A DNA stretch of 5,284 bases from Propionivibrio sp. (GTDB taxonomy: Bacteria; Pseudomonadota; Gammaproteobacteria; Burkholderiales; Rhodocyclaceae). The stretch covers positions 1 to 5,284 of the forward strand of contig QKII01000054.1 in the NCBI GenBank assembly GCA_003249625.1, given 5' to 3'. How positions within the stretch are numbered: the stretch's first letter is position 1; each line of letters opens with the position of its first letter. The notes beneath the pieces are model-generated. The model searched no databases, was not told the DNA's origin, and was given only the letters and a program-made list of their open reading frames with translations. Below, piece after piece: positions 1-5,284 of this stretch. A program made the translations under genes and the position numbers.

Positions 1-931
1 ACAGCGCGGCGATCTTCGCGCGCATCGCCTCGGTACCGGCGACAACCTTGTCGAGAATGGCATCGAGCGCCCAGAAACGCTCACGCACATCGAAGGTGAT
101 CGTCCGGCTCTTGATCGAGGCAAAAGTGCCGATGCGCTGGTGGTACATCTTGGCCAGCACCGGGTAGCCGAACGCCTCGGACAGCGCGGCGAGAACCAGG
201 AAGGTAGCGACTTCGTCAGCCAGTTCGGGGTGCTTCGTGCCGGACGTGTAAAGCCATTTGTAGAGGTCCGGATGGAAGTTGGTATTGACCCCGTTGAAGC
301 CACGCGAACCGGCCTTCATCGCGTCATAGGCGATTGCCGCGTTGGCATTGAGTATGGCGAACGGCGTACCGGCAGTCATCGCCACGCGCCGCTTTACCGT
401 TTCCAGGTCGCAGGAAACGTCCTTGAGCATGACGAAGCGACCGCTATCGACGCAGAAGCGCAGCTCGTCGTCGGTCAGCATCCGGCGATACGGAGCCGGG
501 CACTCGTAGAGGCCGAGCGGGATGTCCTTCGGCAGGCGGTCGAGCAGCCACTTCATGTTGCCGAGAAAGACTTCGCTGCCGCGGTTCTTCGGATCGAGGT
601 GATTGGTGACCAGCACGATCCCGTCGGCTCCTGTTTCGGCAGCTACGGTCAACTCTTCCAGTTGGCTGTAGGGGTCGTCGCTGACGTGCCCGGAAACCAC
701 AACCGGAACGCGGCCCGCTGCCTGCTTGACGACGAACTTGCCCAGTTCGGAACGTTCCTTGACAGAAAGGAACTGCATCTCGCTCGACTGGCAGACGGCG
801 AACAGCGCGTCCGAACCTTTGGCGATATACCACTCGATCAACCGTTCCAGACCGGCATAGTCGATTTCGCCGCTCTCCAAATATGGGGTGATCATTACCG
901 GGATGATGCCCTCTATGCGCTTGCCACTCAT
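1..931 (-). CDS. DapA/NAL-superfamily class I aldolase or lyase, substrate unknown (3' end cut off by window edge)
   Basis: This frame is open for 310 codons from an ATG at 931-929 and leaves the window without a stop. DapA-family proteins are about 290-320 residues long, so only a short C-terminus should be missing. The likely Schiff-base lysine is Lys170 in MLKDVSCDL and the catalytic tyrosine is Tyr142 in GLYECPAPYRR. Their 28-residue spacing equals that of Tyr133 and Lys161 in E. coli DapA. GFNGVNTNFHP (211-221) fits the conserved barrel segment after the lysine. Three hallmarks of true dihydrodipicolinate synthase are changed: the GTTGE loop reads CQSSE (47-51), the position of Tyr107 is Leu112, and the carboxylate-binding Arg138 position is Pro147. 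A cytosolic TIM-barrel enzyme that cleaves, condenses or dehydrates a 2-oxo acid is likely, but lysine biosynthesis is not. I recall similar CQSSEM proteins annotated only as 'dihydrodipicolinate synthase family'. There is no signal peptide. The start is supported by GAGGAG five bases upstream. The gene lies 93 bp after the EnvZ-type kinase on the same strand. Confidence 0.9.
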   Translation of the reverse strand, partial: MSGKRIEGIIPVMITPYLESGEIDYAGLERLIEWYIAKGSDALFAVCQSSEMQFLSVKERSELGKFVVKQAAGRVPVVVSGHVSDDPYSQLEELTVAAETGADGIVLVTNHLDPKNRGSEVFLGNMKWLLDRLPKDIPLGLYECPAPYRRMLTDDELRFCVDSGRFVMLKDVSCDLETVKRRVAMTAGTPFAILNANAAIAYDAMKAGSRGFNGVNTNFHPDLYKWLYTSGTKHPELADEVATFLVLAALSEAFGYPVLAKMYHQRIGTFASIKSRTITFDVRERFWALDAILDKVVAGTEAMRAKIAAL

Positions 932-936
932 ATTCT

Positions 937-942
937 CTCCTC
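937..942 (-). promoter_or_regulatory. Shine-Dalgarno sequence of the DapA-like gene
   Basis: Read on the minus strand, GAGGAG ends five bases before the ATG at 931-929. A second purine-rich match, AGGAGG, lies at 949-944, with 12 bases to the ATG. The closer one has the better spacing. This is the clearest ribosome binding site in the window and fixes the start of the DapA-like gene. It also suggests the gene is translated independently of the kinase gene before it. Confidence 0.65.
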
Positions 943-1024
943 GCCTCCTGGCCCGAAAAAGCGCAATGCTAAAACGTTGCAGCCGGAAATGCTACTTTCT
1001 CTTTCCCCACTCGTCGGAGCAGCA

Positions 1025-2359
1025 TTACTTCCCATGCCCAAACGGTATTACCGGCAAGAAAATCGAGACTTCCAGCCCGCCACCGGGGGCGTCGCCAAGC
1101 GTCAGTTCTCCACCGGTCACATCGACGATACGTCGCACAATCGCCAGCCCCAGCCCACAACTACCGCGTGTGGCACGCGCCGGCTCGATCTGGGTAAAAG
1201 CTTCAAAGGCACGCTCCCTTTCCGCAGCCGGAATGCCCGGTCCGTGATCGCGCACACGCAGGGTGACCGTGCCATGCCGCTCAGTGGCAAGCGCCACTTC
1301 AACCGGTGGTGCGCCGTACTGCATGGCATTGTCGATCAGGTTATCGAGCAGACGCTGCAGGTCCCCGTGGGTAATCGCGACGAGGCTGGCGGCGGCCGGC
1401 GCATCGACGGCCATCTCGACTGGCCGACCAAGTTCGCGCTGCCGGGCGATTTCGTTGCTCACCGCGTCGGCGATTGGCAACGGAGGCGGCGGCTGTTGCG
1501 GGTTCGCCTCGCTGCGCAGGAAAGCCAGGCACTGCTCGACGATACGTTCCATGTCGAGCGTGTCGCGTTCCAGGCCCTGGCGGTCGGCGTCGCTCTCAAG
1601 CAGCGCCAGACGTACGCGCAGGCGGGCCAGTGGCGCGCGCAGGTCGTGCGTCAGGCCGGCAAGCATTTCGCGTCGCTCGTCCTCGGCCCGGGCCAGCTTC
1701 GCCAGCATGGTGTTGTGCCGCTCGGCCAGCCGGCGAACTTCGTAGGGACCGCTCGGTGTGACCTTTTGAGCACTGCCGTCCCCCGTTGCCGAAACAGCCT
1801 CTCCAAGGCGTCGCAACGGACGGACGATGCCGCTGACGAAGATGCCGGCGATGAGCAGCAGCACGGTCAGCGCAATGGCGAGGTTCCACCACAGGTCGTG
1901 CGGCAGCTTCTGGGGCTTGAAGCGAGGGGGAGGGAGGATCAGCCACCAGCGTTCACCGGCAACGTTGAAGCCGATCCACAGACCGTTTCGCGGGTCGGCG
2001 TCCTGACGAAGGTCGATCTGCTCGCGAAGAATGTGCCGCAAATCCTTACCCAGTTCACGGGCAAAGCCGAATTGCGGGCGTTGTGGTGGAACCTGGCCCC
2101 CGTCGGGCCGTAACTGAAGCCATTGTTCATCCGGCTCTGCCATTTCCAGCCGCTGGCGCGCATCGTCGTCGAGGCCGGGTAGCAGCGTCTGCAACAGCCG
2201 GATCTGCCCGGCAACGTAGCGTACCGTCCGGTTCTTGTGGTCGATGCCACGGTTGTCGAGAATCAGCGAGAAGGTCGTGATCTCGGCGACAGCGATCACC
2301 GCGACGACCAGCAGAACGGTGCGCAGTGCCAGCGAATCGGGAAACAACCGGATTTTCAC
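1025..2359 (-). CDS. envZ: EnvZ-type sensor histidine kinase
   Basis: This 444-residue inner-membrane kinase is the expected partner of the OmpR regulator directly upstream. A first membrane segment spans about 11-33. A periplasmic region of about 120 residues follows, then a second membrane segment at about 157-178 and a HAMP linker at about 179-230. The dimerisation/phosphoacceptor helix has His238 in GLTHDLRAPL, very close to the EnvZ H-box. The catalytic domain shows the N box (Asn340 and Asn344 in LLDNLIDNAMQYG), the G1 box DHGPGIP (371-377), an F box near 384-390 and the G2 box GSCGLGL (399-405), so it should be an active kinase. A proline-rich stretch (QQPPPPLP, 288-295) joins the two catalytic parts. 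The start is GTG at 2359-2357 and overlaps the ompR stop as GTGA, which implies translational coupling; no strong Shine-Dalgarno sequence precedes it. The stimulus cannot be read from the sequence. EnvZ type is assigned from the H-box and from pairing with OmpR. Confidence 0.92.
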   Translation of the reverse strand: MKIRLFPDSLALRTVLLVVAVIAVAEITTFSLILDNRGIDHKNRTVRYVAGQIRLLQTLLPGLDDDARQRLEMAEPDEQWLQLRPDGGQVPPQRPQFGFARELGKDLRHILREQIDLRQDADPRNGLWIGFNVAGERWWLILPPPRFKPQKLPHDLWWNLAIALTVLLLIAGIFVSGIVRPLRRLGEAVSATGDGSAQKVTPSGPYEVRRLAERHNTMLAKLARAEDERREMLAGLTHDLRAPLARLRVRLALLESDADRQGLERDTLDMERIVEQCLAFLRSEANPQQPPPPLPIADAVSNEIARQRELGRPVEMAVDAPAAASLVAITHGDLQRLLDNLIDNAMQYGAPPVEVALATERHGTVTLRVRDHGPGIPAAERERAFEAFTQIEPARATRGSCGLGLAIVRRIVDVTGGELTLGDAPGGGLEVSIFLPVIPFGHGK

Positions 2360-3078
2360 GCGGCGCTCTCGGCGGTAGTTTCGCTATCGGGCACGAAGAC
2401 GTAGCCGACCCCCCACACCGTCTGCAGGTAGCGCGGTTTCGCGGGGTCCTCCTCGATCAGGCGGCGAAGGCGATGGATCTGCACATCGATGGCCCGGTCA
2501 AAGGATTCGCTATCATCGCCGCGCGTCAGTTCGAGCAAGCGCTCGCGCTTCATCGGCCGTCCGGGGTTGCCCACCAGCGCATTGAGCAGGGCGAATTCGC
2601 CGCTGGTCAGCGTCACCTCCTGACCGTCACGCGACAGTTTCCGGGCGGCACGGTCGAAGCGCCATTCACCGAAACAGAATGGCCCGCCCTGAACGACCGG
2701 CACCGCCGAGCTCGGGGCCCCGCGGCGCAGCACCGCTTCGATGCGCGCAACCAGTTCCCTGGGATCGAACGGCTTGCCGACATAGTCGTCAGCGCCCATC
2801 TCGAGTCCGATCACGCGGTCGACCGGTTCGTCGCGGGCCGTGAGCATGATGATCGGACGCGTCTCGCCACGCGCACGCAACCGCCGGCAGGCGGCGAGCC
2901 CATCCTCGCCGGGCATCATCAGATCAAGCACGATCAGCTGCGGCTGGTAGCGATCGAGGAAAGCGTCAAGTTGGCTGGTATCGGGCAACAACAAGGTGTC
3001 GAAGCCGTGCCGCCCGAGGTAGGTGGCCAACAACTGGCGCAGCTCCGGGTCATCATCGACAAGAAGGATTTTTTTCAT
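2356..3078 (-). CDS. ompR: OmpR response regulator, DNA-binding
   Basis: This 240-residue cytoplasmic transcription factor should be phosphorylated by the EnvZ-type kinase encoded next. The receiver domain (about 2-118) has the acidic pocket Asp8-Asp10, the phospho-acceptor Asp52 in VLDLMMPGEDG, Thr80 and Lys102 in GKPF. A winged-helix DNA-binding domain covers about 134-230. It ends with DRAIDVQIHRLRR and a segment reading RYLQTVWGVGYVFVP, both nearly identical to E. coli OmpR, and the length matches that protein's 239 residues. The ATG at 3078-3076 was chosen because MKKILLVDDD begins exactly at the family N-terminus. A GTG at 3111-3109 would add 11 residues with no family match. Neither start has a strong Shine-Dalgarno sequence. 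The stop overlaps the envZ start by 4 bp. The gap upstream and a possible -10 box suggest this pair has its own promoter. Family assignment is firm, but the target genes are unknown. Confidence 0.94.
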   Translation of the reverse strand: MKKILLVDDDPELRQLLATYLGRHGFDTLLLPDTSQLDAFLDRYQPQLIVLDLMMPGEDGLAACRRLRARGETRPIIMLTARDEPVDRVIGLEMGADDYVGKPFDPRELVARIEAVLRRGAPSSAVPVVQGGPFCFGEWRFDRAARKLSRDGQEVTLTSGEFALLNALVGNPGRPMKRERLLELTRGDDSESFDRAIDVQIHRLRRLIEEDPAKPRYLQTVWGVGYVFVPDSETTAESAA

Positions 3079-3117
3079 AGGGGAATTACGGATGCCATGC
3101 GGAATGTTCACGGAGCC

Positions 3118-3123
3118 ATTCTA
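3118..3123 (-). promoter_or_regulatory. Possible -10 box (TAGAAT) for ompR-envZ
   Basis: The 107-bp gap between the TctE-type kinase stop and ompR contains TAGAAT on the minus strand, a five-of-six match to the sigma-70 -10 consensus. No convincing -35 hexamer sits 16-18 bp upstream, so any promoter would be weak or activator-dependent. Transcription from here would begin close to position 3111. That would exclude the upstream GTG as a start and favour the ATG at 3078. This is a consensus match only. Confidence 0.25.
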
Positions 3124-3185
3124 TGCCGCACAACGCGGTCGAGACACGGCGTGAAACAATTCGCAACGGAGAATCGCGGTTCCGG

Positions 3186-4607
3186 CTATTCCGTCCCCGC
3201 CGACGCGAGCGGCAAAAGCACCTCCGCCTTCAGGCCGCGCCCTTCTCGCCCGTCCCCCAGCAGGATGCGCCCCCGGTGTGCCCAACAGATCTCGCGAACA
3301 ATGGCCAGTCCGAGGCCGCTGCCGTCAGCGTCGCCGCGCCCGAGGATGCGGTAGAAGCGCTGGAAGACTTTCTCGCGTTCGGCTTCGGGAATCCCCGGGC
3401 CGTCATCGATGACACTCAGGCGCACGAATTCTGCAGTCTGTTCAAGTTCCACGCTGACGTGGCCATTTTCTGACGTGTAGCGCAGAGCGTTATCGATCAA
3501 ATTGGAAACCATCTCGCGTAGCATCGTGGCGTTGCCGTGTACGAAAGCACCGCAGGAGACGCCATCGAACGACAGGTCGATGTTCTTGCGTAGCGCCAGC
3601 GAGGCCAGTTCGCCGGCGATGTCGCACACCAGTTCGGCAAAATCGAGCCGCTCGAACTCCTGGATCAGCCCGTTGGCCGGCTCGGCGCGGGCCAGCGTCA
3701 GCATCTGGTTGGCCATCCGCCGCGTACCGCGGATGGTATCGATCAGGCTGCCGAAGGTGCGACGCATTTCCTCTGGATCGTCCTGGCGCGAACCGTATTC
3801 AGCCTGCGTTCCGAGCACCGTCAGCGGGGTGCGGATCTGGTGCGCTGCATCGGCCAGGAAACGTCGCCGTGCCTCCAGCAGCCGAGCCAGACGAGCCATG
3901 TGGAAGTTGATCGCATCGACCAGCGGCAACAATTCGTTCGGCACGTTACTCGCCGGGACCGGCGTCAGGTCTTCTTCATTGCGCTGACGAATGGCATCGC
4001 GCAGATCGAGCAGAGGCCGGAAGGCGTTTCTGACCACGATCAGGACCAGGAACAGACCGGCAGTGATCAGCAGCAACTGGGGGCGCAGGCTGTCGACGAA
4101 GAGGCTGAAGGCCAGTCGGGTGCGCGCCTCCGTGGTTTCGGCAAAGAGCACGGTGACCGCGTCGCCACCGGCCAGTTCCGGATCGTAGAGGCGCTTAGAC
4201 AACGCTCCCAGACGCACCGACTGGTTGCGGTAGATCGAATCGATGATTTTCGGTTCTTCACCTTCGCCTTTCAGACCGGGAAACGGCAGGTCGTCGTAGC
4301 CGGTGATCACGTCACCGGAGGGACCGACGACCGAGTAGAAGAGCCTCTCCTGGACGCCTTCCTCAAAAATGTCCAGCGCCGAATACGGGATATTGACTGT
4401 GATTTCTCCCGCCGTGGCATGGACGCTCTCAGCGATGTTTTTGAGCGAGGTGGCCAGCGAGCGGTCGTAGGCCCGATTGGCCGCGTCGATCGCGCCCTTG
4501 TAGAACCACAGCGCGTTGAGCGGCAGCAAAATGACGATCGGCAGGATCAGCCCCCAGATAACCCGCTTGCGCAGGCTGAACGACCTCCGTTCGGCGTCAG
4601 CCGTCAT
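3186..4607 (-). CDS. tctE: TctE-type sensor histidine kinase
   Basis: This 473-residue inner-membrane kinase is the partner of the TctD-type regulator upstream. Membrane segments lie at about 14-36 and 176-194. The periplasmic region between them resembles the 2CSK_N sensor domain of TctE-like kinases: the NIPYSALDIFE stretch (72-82) and VGPSGDVITGYDDLP (94-108) are typical of that domain. A HAMP-like linker follows at about 195-245. The H-box DAAHQIRTPL carries His256 and has the AAHQ(L/I)RTPL form characteristic of TctE. The ATPase domain has the N box (Asn369, Asn373), the G1 box DDGPGIP (401-407), VFQRFYR (414-420) and the G2 box GSGLGLAIV (429-437), so all catalytic motifs are intact. 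In characterised systems TctE detects tricarboxylates such as citrate and controls a tripartite tricarboxylate transporter; the ligand here is unknown. The ATG at 4607 overlaps the regulator gene by 11 bp, implying coupled translation. No transporter genes lie within the window. Confidence 0.9.
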   Translation of the reverse strand: MTADAERRSFSLRKRVIWGLILPIVILLPLNALWFYKGAIDAANRAYDRSLATSLKNIAESVHATAGEITVNIPYSALDIFEEGVQERLFYSVVGPSGDVITGYDDLPFPGLKGEGEEPKIIDSIYRNQSVRLGALSKRLYDPELAGGDAVTVLFAETTEARTRLAFSLFVDSLRPQLLLITAGLFLVLIVVRNAFRPLLDLRDAIRQRNEEDLTPVPASNVPNELLPLVDAINFHMARLARLLEARRRFLADAAHQIRTPLTVLGTQAEYGSRQDDPEEMRRTFGSLIDTIRGTRRMANQMLTLARAEPANGLIQEFERLDFAELVCDIAGELASLALRKNIDLSFDGVSCGAFVHGNATMLREMVSNLIDNALRYTSENGHVSVELEQTAEFVRLSVIDDGPGIPEAEREKVFQRFYRILGRGDADGSGLGLAIVREICWAHRGRILLGDGREGRGLKAEVLLPLASAGTE

Positions 4608-5277
4608 TGCCGGTATCGCTCAGCACGTAGCCGAGCCCGCGCAGGGTGCTTACGAAGGCGCCAGAGCCTTCCAGCTTCTTGCGCAGGCGGTGAACGTAGA
4701 TCTCGATGGCCTCGATCCGCGCCTCGTCGTCGAAGCTGAAAATCTTTTCGAACAGGACGTTGCGCGGCACCGGCTTGCCGAGGCGGGTAACGAGGACTTC
4801 CAGCACCGACAGTTCGCGCGGGGTGAGCGACAGCGGCCGACCACCGACCGAGGCGATACGGTTGGTCGTGTCGAACTCGAGCTGCCCGACGCGGACGGTC
4901 GGCATGACGTTGCCGCTGCGTCGCAGCAGCGACTTGATCCGAGCCTCCAGTTCGGCAACCTCAAAGGGCTTGGCCAGATAATCGTCGGCGCCGAGATTGA
5001 GCCCCTTGACCTTGTCGTCGAGCGTGGAGCGGGCAGTGAGGATGAGCACCGGCACGCGGGCGGTCCTCTCCTGCGCGCGCAGATGGCGCAGCACGTCCAG
5101 CCCGTCCATTCCGGGCAACGACAGGTCGAGGATGACGAGGTCGTAGGGCTGGGTGAGCAGGGCGCTCAGCGCGTGGTCGCCGCGCTCGACGACATCGACG
5201 ACGAAGCCCGACTGACGGAGAGTCTTGGCGACCCAGATGGAGAGTTCGGCGTGATCTTCGACGAGCAACAGGCGCAT
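4597..5277 (-). CDS. tctD: TctD-type response regulator, OmpR family
   Basis: This 226-residue cytoplasmic regulator heads the first two-component pair. The receiver domain (about 1-118) starts MRLLLVEDH, as TctD proteins typically do. It has acidic Glu7 and Asp8, phospho-acceptor Asp51 in VILDLSLPGMDGL, Thr81 in LTARS and Lys103 in AKPFE; the stretch KGLNLGADDYL (91-101) also closely follows TctD. The winged-helix DNA-binding domain (about 127-220) includes LTPRELSVLEVL, the recognition-helix region EAIEIYVHRLRKKL and the terminal TLRGLGYVL hairpin. Length is normal for the family. The start is the ATG at 5277-5275; only seven bases upstream are visible, so its ribosome site and promoter cannot be judged. 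The 3' end overlaps the kinase gene by 11 bp. Phosphorylated TctD is known to activate tricarboxylate transporter genes; that role here is inferred from similarity. A PmrA/QseB-like regulator is the main alternative, but the TctE-type partner argues against it. Confidence 0.9.
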   Translation of the reverse strand: MRLLLVEDHAELSIWVAKTLRQSGFVVDVVERGDHALSALLTQPYDLVILDLSLPGMDGLDVLRHLRAQERTARVPVLILTARSTLDDKVKGLNLGADDYLAKPFEVAELEARIKSLLRRSGNVMPTVRVGQLEFDTTNRIASVGGRPLSLTPRELSVLEVLVTRLGKPVPRNVLFEKIFSFDDEARIEAIEIYVHRLRKKLEGSGAFVSTLRGLGYVLSDTGNDG

Positions 5278-5284
5278 GGCGGAC

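Noticed and set aside
1..931. Naming the left-edge gene dapA
   Set aside because: The fold and the Lys/Tyr pair fit the superfamily, but the threonine, second tyrosine and arginine positions that define dihydrodipicolinate synthase are substituted.
140..2113. A 657-codon open frame on the plus strand
   Set aside because: It lies antisense to the DapA-like and EnvZ-type genes, both of which have intact family motifs on the minus strand. Its translation shows no recognisable domain, and long antisense frames are common in GC-rich DNA with G/C-ending codons.
3079..3111. An 11-residue N-terminal extension of OmpR from the GTG at 3111
   Set aside because: OmpR proteins begin at or close to the MKKILLVDDD segment. 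The extension has no Shine-Dalgarno sequence, and the possible -10 box would place the transcript start at about this position.
3124..3137. Small inverted repeat (CCGC-GTTGT-GCGG on the minus strand) upstream of ompR
   Set aside because: The stem is only four base pairs with no T run after it. It is neither a credible terminator nor a convincing operator without comparative evidence.
2326..3354. A 342-codon open frame on the plus strand
   Set aside because: It is antisense to ompR and the ends of both kinase genes, with no recognisable motifs. It is a shadow of biased codon use in the true genes.
3840..4739. A 299-codon open frame on the plus strand
   Set aside because: It is antisense to the TctE-type kinase and the end of tctD. 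The translation is low-complexity, rich in Arg and Gln, and has no family signature.

Overview
The window carries five genes, all read from the minus strand, so the biological order runs from high to low coordinates. In that order they are: an OmpR-family response regulator of the TctD type (5277-4597), its TctE-type sensor kinase (4607-3186), an OmpR response regulator (3078-2356), an EnvZ-type sensor kinase (2359-1025), and a class I aldolase/lyase of the DapA (dihydrodipicolinate synthase) superfamily (931 to beyond position 1). The DapA-like gene runs off the left edge after 310 codons. The other four genes are complete.

The DNA is GC-rich, and codons are strongly biased to G or C in third position. 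The close match to the OmpR/EnvZ and TctD/TctE types points to a Gram-negative proteobacterium, probably a betaproteobacterium. That placement is inferred from protein character only; the window has no rRNA or other phylogenetic marker.

Layout: the first two-component pair is tightly coupled, with regulator and kinase overlapping by 11 bp. A 107-bp gap (3079-3185) holds a possible -10 box, and then the second pair begins, coupled by a 4-bp GTGA overlap. A 93-bp gap (932-1024) with a clear Shine-Dalgarno sequence leads into the DapA-like gene. No RNA gene, mobile element, CRISPR array or long repeat was found, and no stretch over 300 bp lacks a gene.

Working model: TctE would sense an extracytoplasmic ligand (tricarboxylates in the characterised systems) and phosphorylate TctD. 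EnvZ and OmpR would form a separate envelope/osmotic-type response system. Whether the two pairs or the DapA-like enzyme are functionally linked cannot be shown from the sequence; adjacency and shared orientation are the only evidence. No new system is evident. The most unusual item is the DapA-like enzyme: it keeps the Schiff-base lysine and catalytic tyrosine but has lost several residues that define true dihydrodipicolinate synthase, so its substrate is open.
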